Part shown: in pieces, positions 33,699 to 42,264 of the stretch
Position numbering within the stretch: the first letter of the stretch is position 1
Layout of the letters: each line of letters begins with the position of its first letter
Source of the DNA: Duganella sp. CF517
GTDB taxonomy: Bacteria > Pseudomonadota > Gammaproteobacteria > Burkholderiales > Burkholderiaceae_D
Direction: 5' to 3'
Assembly (NCBI RefSeq): GCF_900110275.1
Contig: NZ_FODC01000008.1
Span: forward strand, 62,001 to 126,000
Length of the DNA stretch: 64,000 bases
The notes under the pieces: generated by a model
Database searches by the model: none
What the model was told of the DNA's origin: nothing
Seen by the model: the letters and a program-made list of their open reading frames with translations, nothing else
Made by a program: the position numbers and the translations under genes

Positions 33699-36332
33699 CT
33701 ATACCTTCCGCAACGAGCAAACGGTATCGAACCACGCCTGCATGCCCACCAGCGGCTGCGGATTGATCGGCAGCAGCGCGTTGATGTTGACGCCGTTTCC
33801 CTTGCCGCCGTTCTTCTCGTCCCACCACACTCCCGCATTCAGATCGTCCAGCGCCGGCGCAGGGCCGTAGCCCTTGGCCGCGTCGGGTGCGATGCCGCGC
33901 GCGGCCACCTCGACCCGGCGCCCGCTGCGCCCTTCGCTGGCGCGTCCACCGCTGATCCAGCCCACCGAATTCGATACCGCCACCACGCGCGGGTGGATGC
34001 CGCGCGTGACGAACACACGCATCCGCGCCGATCCGATCTTTTCGCCGGTCCCCTTGTACGCCTGCTGGTCCGCCTGGTCGGCCGGCCCGGAACGCGGCCT
34101 GTAGGTGGTCAGCTCCACCATGTCACCGCTTTTCAGGCCCAGCTTCCTGGCCGTGACGGCGTTGATCCACATCGGATTGTCGTGCACGATCTCGGTCAGG
34201 TATTTTTGCGACGCGGTGCGCGCCTGCGTATGCACATTCCACTTGAACGAGGTCAGGATGAAGCGGTCCGCCGGCAGGTTGCGGTGGGATGGAATCTGCG
34301 CGAACGTCGGCAGCCCGTCGTCGACGATGCCCAGCGTTTTGGCCACCTGCGTGATTTCGGGCGCGTGCACCTCGAACTTGCGCGATGGGGTGGTGAAGCC
34401 GCGCACCGCCGCGTCGCTGATCCGCACGCCCACGGCGACCTCCTTGCCTTTGTCGTTGGCCCGGTAGATCACGCCGGTGCCGGCATCGGTGCGACTGCCG
34501 TCCAGCTGCTTCTCATTCAGCGGCTTTTGGTAGACCTGGTAAGGCTTCGGTTGCGAACGGTCGACGTAGACGCCATAGTGCTTCATATACTCGAAGCCGT
34601 CCTTGAATTGCCGGCCGTCCGGCCCAGTCGTCGGCAGCTTGGCGCACTGCGCGCGCACGAAGTCCTCGTGGCCGCCGAACTGGAAGTACTTGGCTTGCTC
34701 GGGAGCGAGCCGGCGGCCGATCTCGAACAGCACGTCGGCGAAGCTGCGCGCCTCGCCCGGCGGTGGCGTCAGCGGCTGGCGCAGCGCGACGTAGTGCGTC
34801 AGTTCCAGGTTGTTGCGGATATCTATGCCCCAGCGTTCCAGGTAGGTGGCGTCGGGCAGGATCAGGTCCGCATAGTGCGCCATCTCCGAATAGACCACGT
34901 CCGAGCAGGCGTGGAACGGGATCAGCTTCTCGTCGAGCAGCACTTCGACGGTGGTGCTGCGGCCCTCGGGCCAGGTCATCGGCGAGCCCAGTGTATAGCT
35001 GATGTAGACGTCCAGCTTTGCGCGGCCCTGGCGCAGGTAGTCGTAGACGATCTGGCCGACCTTCATCTTCTGCCAGCGGTTCGCCAGCGGCCATTCCGGC
35101 GGGTCCTCCAGGTCGGTGCGGATCTTCGGCGCCGGTGGCACCGGTTGCGGTTGCGGGTAGCGCGCGGCCGACAGTTTTTCATCGAGCCCATAGCAATAGC
35201 CGCCCGGCTTGGCGATCGAGCCGACCAGCGCGTTGAGCATCACCACTGCGCGTTCGGCGTTGAAGCCGTTGTAGTGGGCGCCGGTGCCACGGTTGGTGAA
35301 GGCGGCGACGGCCGGCCGCTGGCGCGCGAACTCCAGTGCCAGGCGCTCGATGTCGCGCGCGGCGATGCCGGACAGCTTGGCCGCCCACGCCGGCGTGCAG
35401 GTGGCCAGCCAGGCGCGCATCGTTTCTAGCCCGGGCTGGACGAATTTGGCGACGAAGTCGTGGTCGATTTCATTTTCGCGGATGATCACGTGCGCCATCG
35501 CCAGCGCGACGGCACCCTCGGTGCCGGGGAAGGGCTGGTGCCATTCGTCGCTGCGGCCGGCCGTATTGGACAGGCGCACGTCGAAGGTGACCAGCTTGGC
35601 GCCGTGGTCGAAGCGCGCCTTGACCACCCGGCTGACCAGATGCAGGCCGCCCTGGTGGGCCTCGTAGAAATTGGCGCCGAAGTTGAGGAAGTATTTGCAG
35701 CGTTCGGCGTCGATCGATTCCCAGTCGGTCTCGCCGAGCGAGACGTAGTTGGCGGCGCGCTTGTTGGACGAGCACAGCGCCCGGTGGTTCAACTGCACCG
35801 GCGTGCCGATCGCGCCCAGGAAGCGGTTGATTTCGGCGTCGATGCGCGAACGGCCCTGGTGCAGCGCGACCCGCTCCGGATGGCCGCCGGCGATGCTGGC
35901 CTTGATCCGCTCGGCCACTTCGGTGTAGGCCTGCTCCCAGCTGATGCGCTGCCATTTGCCCTCGCCGCGCGCGCCCACCCGCTTCAACGGGTAGAGCAGC
36001 CGCTCCGGATAGTCGTTGATCGTCGGTCCCGACTGGCCCTTGGCGCAGGTCATGTGGCTGCCCATGTTCGGGTCGAGCGGATTGCCGCGAATTTTGATCA
36101 CCTTGCCGTCCTGGACGAAGGCTTCGATGCCGCACACCGTCGAGCAGTTCAGGCATACGCTGGTGATGCGCTTGGCGCTGCGGTAGTCGTTCTTGATCTT
36201 GCGCCGGCCGCCGTCGGCCACGGGCCGGTAGTTCATGGCGCTGGCGGCGTTGGGCGTGAGCAGGATGGTCTCGCCCAAGCCCAGTGTGGCCATCGAGCCG
36301 ATACCGCTTTTGATGAATCCACGACGGTCCAT
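33699..36332 (-). CDS. Molybdopterin-dependent oxidoreductase, catalytic subunit
   Basis: The 877-residue DMSO-reductase family catalytic subunit has a twin-arginine signal (MDRRGFIKSGIGSMATLGLG), indicating export folded with cofactor. The N-terminal 4Fe-4S motif is CLNCSTVCG with a distal Cys in MTCAKGQSG. A probable molybdenum-ligand Cys is in NHRALCSSNKRAAN, as in the polysulfide/tetrathionate/arsenate branch. PDATYLERWG and NPMWINAVTARKLGLKSGDMV are molybdopterin-binding and C-terminal dinucleotide-binding segments. The ribosome-binding site GGGAGG lies in the upstream FeS gene end. The substrate is uncertain (sulfur oxyanion or similar). No membrane anchor gene is adjacent. Confidence 0.88.
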   Translation of the reverse strand: MDRRGFIKSGIGSMATLGLGETILLTPNAASAMNYRPVADGGRRKIKNDYRSAKRITSVCLNCSTVCGIEAFVQDGKVIKIRGNPLDPNMGSHMTCAKGQSGPTINDYPERLLYPLKRVGARGEGKWQRISWEQAYTEVAERIKASIAGGHPERVALHQGRSRIDAEINRFLGAIGTPVQLNHRALCSSNKRAANYVSLGETDWESIDAERCKYFLNFGANFYEAHQGGLHLVSRVVKARFDHGAKLVTFDVRLSNTAGRSDEWHQPFPGTEGAVALAMAHVIIRENEIDHDFVAKFVQPGLETMRAWLATCTPAWAAKLSGIAARDIERLALEFARQRPAVAAFTNRGTGAHYNGFNAERAVVMLNALVGSIAKPGGYCYGLDEKLSAARYPQPQPVPPAPKIRTDLEDPPEWPLANRWQKMKVGQIVYDYLRQGRAKLDVYISYTLGSPMTWPEGRSTTVEVLLDEKLIPFHACSDVVYSEMAHYADLILPDATYLERWGIDIRNNLELTHYVALRQPLTPPPGEARSFADVLFEIGRRLAPEQAKYFQFGGHEDFVRAQCAKLPTTGPDGRQFKDGFEYMKHYGVYVDRSQPKPYQVYQKPLNEKQLDGSRTDAGTGVIYRANDKGKEVAVGVRISDAAVRGFTTPSRKFEVHAPEITQVAKTLGIVDDGLPTFAQIPSHRNLPADRFILTSFKWNVHTQARTASQKYLTEIVHDNPMWINAVTARKLGLKSGDMVELTTYRPRSGPADQADQQAYKGTGEKIGSARMRVFVTRGIHPRVVAVSNSVGWISGGRASEGRSGRRVEVAARGIAPDAAKGYGPAPALDDLNAGVWWDEKNGGKGNGVNINALLPINPQPLVGMQAWFDTVCSLRKV

Positions 36333-36333
36333 G

Positions 36334-37065
36334 TCAGCCTCCCCTTGGCTTGTTGGCGCGCGGCGCGGCCGGCGGGAACTCGGACTTGAGCTGGTCCCAG
36401 GTCTCTACCTCGTACGAGAACGGGTCGTGGCTGCGGCCTTTTGGGATCTTGCGTTCCATCGCGCGCGGCACCACGCCGCCCAGCCCCCGGTACTGCACCA
36501 GCGGCCGGGTTTTTTCCTCCGGCTTGAGGGGCGCCGTCTGCGCGCGGTGTCTGGCGTGGAACAGACTGACCTTGCTGGCCGGGTCGTTCAGGTCGCCGAA
36601 CGCGAAGACCTCGGCCGGACAAACTTCCACGCAGGCCGGCTCCATGTCGGCGGCCAGCCGGTGCGAACAGAAATCGCACTTGTCGGCCACTTCGGCGACC
36701 GGGTCGATGTGGATCGCGCCGTACGGGCAGGCCTTGATGCAGTCGCGGCTACGGTCGCAGACCGCGTCGTCGATGCGCACGATGCCATCGTCGCCGCGCG
36801 TGATCGCGTCGGTGGGGCAGGCGTCCAGGCAGGGCGCGTCCTCGCACTGCATGCACAGCGTCGGCAGGAAGGCGCGCTTGGTCGTGGGCTGCTGGTTGTA
36901 AGGATTGAGCGCGGCGAAATCGTAGTAATACACCTTGGTGCGGAAGTGGCCGAGCGAGACGGAGTTCTCGACCTTGCAGGCGACCGAACAGGCGTGGCAG
37001 CCGATGCAGCGTTCGAGATCGATGGCCATGCCCCATTTGGGGCCGGCGCTGGCGGATGTGGTCAT
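36334..37065 (-). CDS. 4Fe-4S dicluster electron-transfer subunit
   Basis: This 243-residue protein is the electron-transfer partner of the molybdopterin enzyme encoded 1 nt downstream. Four cysteine groups are visible: CIGCHACSVAC, CMQCEDAPCLDAC, CDRSRDCIKAC and CDFCSHRLAADMEPACVEVC. The third group has Ser where the second Cys of the usual CxxCxxCxxxC would be, leaving 15 instead of 16 cysteines. No own signal peptide is seen, so it is probably exported by hitchhiking on the Tat-dependent subunit. ATG 37065 (MTTSASAGPKW) has a CCGGAGAC ribosome-binding site; the longer frame to 37155 is not convincing. Confidence 0.9.
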   Translation of the reverse strand: MTTSASAGPKWGMAIDLERCIGCHACSVACKVENSVSLGHFRTKVYYYDFAALNPYNQQPTTKRAFLPTLCMQCEDAPCLDACPTDAITRGDDGIVRIDDAVCDRSRDCIKACPYGAIHIDPVAEVADKCDFCSHRLAADMEPACVEVCPAEVFAFGDLNDPASKVSLFHARHRAQTAPLKPEEKTRPLVQYRGLGGVVPRAMERKIPKGRSHDPFSYEVETWDQLKSEFPPAAPRANKPRGG

Positions 37066-37235
37066 GAATGTCTCCGGTGGGATGCGCTGGGCGCAATAGG
37101 CACGATTGTAGAACAGTGGCGCGGCGGTTACGGCGCATGCACCAAAATAACGCATAAGCTTGCGCGGATTCGTTCGTTCATTTCCGGTCCGGTGGTTGAT
37201 AGGATGGCATCCCCATCTCTTACCGGATCACTTCA

Positions 37236-39929
37236 GTGCAAACACAATTTAAATTGAATCCGCTGGCGGCAGGCGCTATCGCGCTGCTGTGCGGCGCTGC
37301 CGGCTCGTCGAGCGCGCAGGTGGCGGGCTCGGAAACCCTGAGCCCGCCCGCAGTCGTTGTCACCGGTTCGCGCATTCCGCGCGCCAGCCTGGAAGGGCCG
37401 TCATCGGTCACCGTCATCACCGGCGACGACATCACCAAGCAGGGTTACCGCAACGTCTTCGACGCCTTGAGCAACCAGGCGCAAAACAGCGGCTTCACGC
37501 AGGGCGCCGACTACGGCAACACTTTCACGCCGTCGGCCAACACCATCAGCCTGCGCGGCCTGGGGCCGAACCACACGCTGGTGCTGCTCAACGGCCGCCG
37601 CATGGCGGACTTCCCGATCGCCTATGAAGGCACGGTCAACTTCACCAACCTGGCCAACATCCCGTCGAGCGTCGTCGACCGCATCGAGATCCTCAGCGGC
37701 GGCGCGTCGGCCGTCTACGGCTCGGACGCGATCGCGGGGGTGGTCAACATCATCCTGAAAAAACAGGCGGAAGGTTACGACATCAACCTGAAGGCCGGCG
37801 GCACCTCGCGCGGCGGCGGCGGCGGCCAGCGCCTGCAGTTCACCGGCGGCCATACCTTCGACAAGCTCAATACGCTGTTCAGCGTCGAACTGCTCGAGCG
37901 CGATCCGCTGTGGAGCCGCGACCGCGATTTCATGAGCACCCGCACGGGCGTGGCGCCGACCTCGATCCTGGGCCGGCGCAACGTCAGCAGCGGGCGCTAT
38001 GTCGATCTGGGCGACGCCTGCGCCGGCCTGGGCGACGTCTTCAACGGCAGCGCCGTCAAGTACACCGCCAGGACCGGCAGCTACTGCGCCAGTCCCAACG
38101 TCGGTCCCACCTACTGGACCACGCAGACCAAAAACAGCAGCCAGAACGTCTTCGGCAGCGCCAACTACGAGCTCTCGCCCACCACCACGTTGTTCATCGA
38201 GGGACTGTATGGCCAGAACCGCAGCTCCAACAACACGCGCGGTCCGTCGTGGACCTCGCGCTCGCTCACCGACGCCTATTTCGTCAACCAGAACACCGGC
38301 AACTACGAGGCGTGGAACAAATACATCTCGCCGGAGGAGATGGGCGGCGTCGATCGCTACAACCGCACCTGGGACGACCAGGCCAGTTCGTTGTCGTTCG
38401 GCGCCAAGGGGCAGCTCGCCGGCAACTGGCAGTACGAGGCGGCCTACACGGCGTCGCTCTACAAGAGCCAGGCCAAGGCGCCGCGCGCGCTGGCCAATAT
38501 CGACAGCTTCTTCCTCGGCCCGCAACTGGGCGTCGACGCCGACGGCGTTGCGATCTTCGCGCCCGACCAGTCGCGCCTGACGCGCCGTTTGACGCCGGCC
38601 GAATTCGACAGCATCACCGGCTTCACGCACAGCGACGACAAGTCATGGACCAATACCCTGAGCTTGTCCGCCAACGGCGAGGCGTTCGCGCTGCCGGCCG
38701 GCCCGGTCAGGCTGGCGACGGTGGCGGAGGTGGGCAAGCAGGGCTTCTCCAACCGTCCCGATGAACGCATCAACCAGGGCTACTTCAACCTGGCGCCGCC
38801 GGCCGACGTCACCGCCGGCACCCGCAAGCGCTACGCGCTGGGCGTGGAGGCCAACGTGCCGCTGCTGCAGCAGTTGTCGGCCACGCTGGCCGGCCGCTAC
38901 GACCATTACAGCTACGCCGGCCGGGGCGAGGGCAAGGCCACCTATAACGGCGGCCTGGAATGGCGTCCCGCCAAGCAGGTGCTGGTGCGCGGTAACTACG
39001 CCACCAGCTTCCGCGCGCCGGACATGAACTATATCTTCAAGGCGCGCGGCACCGGCTACTACTCGTCGACCACCGACTACTACCGCTGCGCGAAGGCCGG
39101 CCAGCCGGTGGCCGATTGCGAGTTCGCCAACGTCTCGCCGGGATCGGACTATGTGCAGAACGGCAGCAAGGATCTGCGCGCGGAGCGGGGCCGTTCGACG
39201 GGCCTCGGCCTGGTATGGTCGCCGAGCGCCGACTTCGACGTGTCGCTCGACTACTGGAACATCAAGATCGACGATCTGGTGACCAACCTGAGCGCCGACA
39301 AGCTGCTGCGCGACGAATCGGATTGCCGCATGGCCGGCGACCTGACCTCGCCGACGTGCGCCGATGCCATCGCCCGCATCGAACGCAATCCGGTCACGGC
39401 GCTCAACAAGCCGGGCGAGATCCGCCAGATCACGGTCAATCCGATCAACGCCTCATCCACCAGCGTGAACGGCATCGATGTCAGCGTCAAGCATGTGCTG
39501 CGCACTGCGGGCTGGGGGGTGTTGGTCTCGAAGCTGAATTATTCGAAGACGCTGGACAAGAAATCGCGCCAGTTCTCCGGCGATCCGCTGAACGACGATC
39601 TGCATGATTTGACCAACCCCGATTGGCGCGACAAGCTCAATGCCAGCGTGACGTGGAATCTTGAAAAGTGGTCGAACACGCTGTTCCTGCAGCGCTACAG
39701 CAAGGTGCCCAATGGCGCGGGGGAGGCGTACCTGACGCCGACGACGTTGGTCAATGCCAGCGTGGTGTATCGTTTGAATCCGCAGACCACCGTGTCGGTG
39801 GCGGTCAACAACCTGTTCAACAAGGTCAAGAGCGACACCAGCGGCGGTTGGCCGTATTATCCGGTCGGCAGTTACAGCCCGGTCGGACGTCAGGGATGGG
39901 TGGAACTGAACTACCACTTCGGTTCCTGA
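37236..39929 (+). CDS. TonB-dependent outer-membrane receptor
   Basis: The 897-residue protein has a signal peptide (LAAGAIALLCGAAGSSSAQ), a TonB-box-proximal start (VVVTGSRIPRASLEGPSSV), a plug domain (ISLRGLGPNHTLVLLNGRRM, VDRIEILSGGASAVYGSDAIAGVVNIILKK) and a large beta-barrel ending in an aromatic-rich strand (GRQGWVELNYHFGS). It imports a bound substrate across the outer membrane with energy from TonB-ExbBD. The subtype lacks an obvious signalling extension. The start is a GTG without a clear ribosome-binding site. Neighbours do not reveal the substrate; no TonB system is in the window. Confidence 0.93.
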   Translation: MQTQFKLNPLAAGAIALLCGAAGSSSAQVAGSETLSPPAVVVTGSRIPRASLEGPSSVTVITGDDITKQGYRNVFDALSNQAQNSGFTQGADYGNTFTPSANTISLRGLGPNHTLVLLNGRRMADFPIAYEGTVNFTNLANIPSSVVDRIEILSGGASAVYGSDAIAGVVNIILKKQAEGYDINLKAGGTSRGGGGGQRLQFTGGHTFDKLNTLFSVELLERDPLWSRDRDFMSTRTGVAPTSILGRRNVSSGRYVDLGDACAGLGDVFNGSAVKYTARTGSYCASPNVGPTYWTTQTKNSSQNVFGSANYELSPTTTLFIEGLYGQNRSSNNTRGPSWTSRSLTDAYFVNQNTGNYEAWNKYISPEEMGGVDRYNRTWDDQASSLSFGAKGQLAGNWQYEAAYTASLYKSQAKAPRALANIDSFFLGPQLGVDADGVAIFAPDQSRLTRRLTPAEFDSITGFTHSDDKSWTNTLSLSANGEAFALPAGPVRLATVAEVGKQGFSNRPDERINQGYFNLAPPADVTAGTRKRYALGVEANVPLLQQLSATLAGRYDHYSYAGRGEGKATYNGGLEWRPAKQVLVRGNYATSFRAPDMNYIFKARGTGYYSSTTDYYRCAKAGQPVADCEFANVSPGSDYVQNGSKDLRAERGRSTGLGLVWSPSADFDVSLDYWNIKIDDLVTNLSADKLLRDESDCRMAGDLTSPTCADAIARIERNPVTALNKPGEIRQITVNPINASSTSVNGIDVSVKHVLRTAGWGVLVSKLNYSKTLDKKSRQFSGDPLNDDLHDLTNPDWRDKLNASVTWNLEKWSNTLFLQRYSKVPNGAGEAYLTPTTLVNASVVYRLNPQTTVSVAVNNLFNKVKSDTSGGWPYYPVGSYSPVGRQGWVELNYHFGS

Positions 39930-39934
39930 CGCAT

Positions 39935-39967
39935 GGGCGGCGCAGCCTAAGCCACGGTGCGCCGCCC
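39935..39967. terminator. Hairpin between convergent TonB receptor and MFS genes
   Basis: A perfect 10-bp stem (GGGCGGCGCA at 39935-39944 and TGCGCCGCCC at 39958-39967) with a 13-nt loop lies in the 47-nt gap between two convergent genes. It lacks a T run, so it may act as a bidirectional barrier rather than a classic terminator. Confidence 0.5.
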
Positions 39968-39976
39968 CACCCCTCA

Positions 39977-41188
39977 TTAAGCCGCCTTGCGCTGTTCGGC
40001 GCCATGCCCCGCATACTCCGTCACCCAGTACCCCAGCGCCAGGACCGGGAAGGCCATGCCGGTCAGCAACGCCGCGTGCCAGCCGTGCGTGGCGAACATC
40101 CAGCCGCCCAGCGCCGAACCGAGCGCGCCACCGGCGAAAAACAGCGCGAAATACACGCCGTTCAAACGGCTGCGCACCTCCGCGCCCAAGGTGAAGATGG
40201 CGCGCTGGCCGAGCACCAGGTTGGCCGCCACGCCCATATCGAGCACGATCGAGGCCACCACCAGCATCGCCAGGCCGGCGTTGCGCGATTCCGGCGCGAT
40301 CATCGGCAGCGCGAAACCCACCACCCCCAGCGCCAGCGCGGCGGCCGTCGCCATCAGGGTATGTCCGGCGTCGGCCAGCCGCCCGGCGATCGGCGAGGCC
40401 ACCGCGCCGGCCATGCCGACCAGCGCGAAGATGGCGATGCCGGTTTGCGACAGGTGGAACTGCGGGCCGGCCAGCATCAGCGGCGTGACGGTCCAGAATA
40501 AACTGAACGATCCAAACAGGCCGGCGTGGTACGCGGCGCGGCGGCGCAGCAGCGGCGTGCGCAGGAACAGGTGCCACAGGGACGCCATCAGCGCCGGATA
40601 GGTGATGTTCGACGCCGGCACGCGCAGCGGCAGTTCGGCGCGCAGCACCAGCGCCACGGCCAGCACGACCAGCGCGGCGCCGCCGAAGACCACGTGCCAG
40701 TTGCTGGCGTCGGCCACCAGGCTGGCGACCGGGCGCGCCAGCATGATCCCCAGCAGCAGGCCGCTGACCACCTTGCCCACCGTGTGGCCGCGCGTCGATT
40801 CTTTCGACAGGTGCGCGGCGAATGGCACGATGATCTGCGCGGCCACCGATCCCAGGCCGATGCCCAGCGCGGCCGTCAAAAACATCCACGCGCTGGTGCT
40901 GAACGCGGCCAGCACCAGCATCGCCGATGTGAACAGCAGGCCGCTGAAGATCAGGCGGCGGTTTTCCAGCAGGTCGCCCAGAGGAACGACGAACAGCAGG
41001 CCGATGGTGTAGCCGATCTGCGTCAGCGTCACGACCAGGCCGGCCGCCTGCGCCGACAGGCCGGTGGCGGCGCTGATCGGGCCGACCAGCGTTTGCGCGT
41101 AATACAGGTTGGCGACGATCAGGCCCGTGGCGGCGGCCAGTAACAGCACCATGCCGGGGCTGATGTCGTGTTCCGAAGGTTTGTTCAT
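39977..41188 (-). CDS. MFS transporter
   Basis: The 403-residue inner-membrane transporter has about twelve hydrophobic segments (GMVLLLAAATGLIVANLYYAQ at the start, AAQIIVPFAAHL, GLLLGIMLARPVASLV). The cytoplasmic-loop motif after TM2 reads VVPLGDLLENRRLI, a recognisable MFS motif A. It resembles DHA1-type efflux carriers, but the substrate is unknown. A LysR regulator is divergently transcribed 104 nt away, with a dyad operator in between, a usual arrangement for inducible efflux. Confidence 0.9.
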   Translation of the reverse strand: MNKPSEHDISPGMVLLLAAATGLIVANLYYAQTLVGPISAATGLSAQAAGLVVTLTQIGYTIGLLFVVPLGDLLENRRLIFSGLLFTSAMLVLAAFSTSAWMFLTAALGIGLGSVAAQIIVPFAAHLSKESTRGHTVGKVVSGLLLGIMLARPVASLVADASNWHVVFGGAALVVLAVALVLRAELPLRVPASNITYPALMASLWHLFLRTPLLRRRAAYHAGLFGSFSLFWTVTPLMLAGPQFHLSQTGIAIFALVGMAGAVASPIAGRLADAGHTLMATAAALALGVVGFALPMIAPESRNAGLAMLVVASIVLDMGVAANLVLGQRAIFTLGAEVRSRLNGVYFALFFAGGALGSALGGWMFATHGWHAALLTGMAFPVLALGYWVTEYAGHGAEQRKAA

Positions 41189-41250
41189 GATGGCTCCATC
41201 AGTGGAATGTCGATGAGCCCAGTGTAGGCAAAACGCGGCCTAAGATAATT

Positions 41251-41265
41251 AGGGCATAATGCCCT
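41251..41265. promoter_or_regulatory. Dyad-symmetric operator, probable LysR binding site
   Basis: A perfect 6-bp inverted repeat (AGGGCA-TAA-TGCCCT) lies in the 104-nt region between the divergent MFS and LysR genes, 27 nt before the LysR start. LysR proteins bind dyads of about this size (T-N11-A), often overlapping their own promoter. Confidence 0.55.
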
Positions 41266-41292
41266 CATACTTTTCACTTTATATGAACAATC

Positions 41293-42204
41293 ATGGATCG
41301 TTTGAAGGCCATGCAGGTGTTTGTGCGCATCGTCGAGGCCAATAGCTACACCAAGGCGGCCGAAACGCTGGACCTGCCGCGCGCCGCGCTGACGGCGACG
41401 ATCAACAAACTGGAGGCGTTTCTCGGCACCCGGCTGCTGCAGCGGACCACGCGCCGCCTGTCGCTCACGCCCGATGGCGCCGACTATTTCAAGAAATGCC
41501 TCGACATCCTGCAGGCGGTGGACGACGCCGAGGGCGCCTTCCGGGGCCAGAGCGCCGCCAGGCCCAAAGGCCGGCTGCGGGTGGAACTGCCCGGCGCCGT
41601 CGGCCGCCATCTGGTGATGCCGCATGTGGGCGATTTTTGCCGCGACTATCCGGACATCGATCTGGTCATCTCGCTGAGCGAACAAGTGAAGGATTTGACG
41701 CGCGAAGGGCTCGATTGCTCGCTGCGCGTGGGCGACCTGCAGGATTCGTCGATGATCGGCCGGCGCATCGGCAGCATGGCGTTCCTGACGTGCGCCTCGC
41801 CGGCCTACCTGGCCGCCCACGGCGTGCCGCATACGTTGGAGGACCTGCACGCGCATCGCGGCGTGACGCATTTTTCCGGCCGCACCGGCCGTCCGTTCGA
41901 CTGGGATTTCGTCGCCGACGGCCGCGTGGTGACGATACCGGTGCGCGGCGCCATCGCCGTCAACGATCCGGACGCCTACATCATCTGCGCGCTGCAGGAC
42001 ATGGGCCTGATCCAGGCGGCGCGCTACCAGGTGCGCCACCACCTGGCCAGCGGCGCGCTGGTCGAGGTGCTGCACGGGATGCCGCCGACGCCGATGCCGA
42101 TCTCGCTGCTGTATCCGCAGGGGCGCATGGCGTCGCCGCGCCTGGGCGTGTTCGCGGCCTGGATCGCGGCGCTGTTCCGCGACGATCCGGATCTGCAAGC
42201 CTGA
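41293..42204 (+). CDS. LysR family transcriptional regulator
   Basis: The 303-residue protein has an N-terminal winged helix (MDRLKAMQVFVRIVEANSYTKAAETLDLPRAALTATINKLE) and a C-terminal substrate-binding domain (GRLRVELPGAVGRHLVMPHV, LDCSLRVGDLQDSSMIGRRIG). It is of the CrgA/DsdC-like subgroup in which the HTH is followed by LQRTTRRLSLTPDG. It is divergent from the MFS transporter and likely regulates it and itself through the dyad between them. The inducer is unknown. Confidence 0.93.
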   Translation: MDRLKAMQVFVRIVEANSYTKAAETLDLPRAALTATINKLEAFLGTRLLQRTTRRLSLTPDGADYFKKCLDILQAVDDAEGAFRGQSAARPKGRLRVELPGAVGRHLVMPHVGDFCRDYPDIDLVISLSEQVKDLTREGLDCSLRVGDLQDSSMIGRRIGSMAFLTCASPAYLAAHGVPHTLEDLHAHRGVTHFSGRTGRPFDWDFVADGRVVTIPVRGAIAVNDPDAYIICALQDMGLIQAARYQVRHHLASGALVEVLHGMPPTPMPISLLYPQGRMASPRLGVFAAWIAALFRDDPDLQA

Positions 42205-42252
42205 GTTGCAAAAAAAGGTAGCCATTATCGCTACCTTCATCGCGGCCGCGAC

Positions 42253-42258
42253 TATAAT
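42253..42258 (+). promoter_or_regulatory. Perfect -10 box (TATAAT) just upstream of the S41 gene
   Basis: TATAAT ends 6 nt before the ATG at 42265, which would put transcription start at or next to the start codon. No -35 match and no ribosome-binding site are evident. Confidence 0.45.
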
Positions 42259-42264
42259 ACGCGG

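Noticed and set aside
37066..37235. Cobalamin riboswitch or Fur box before the TonB-dependent receptor
   Set aside because: No conserved B12-box or 19-nt Fur-type palindrome was seen.
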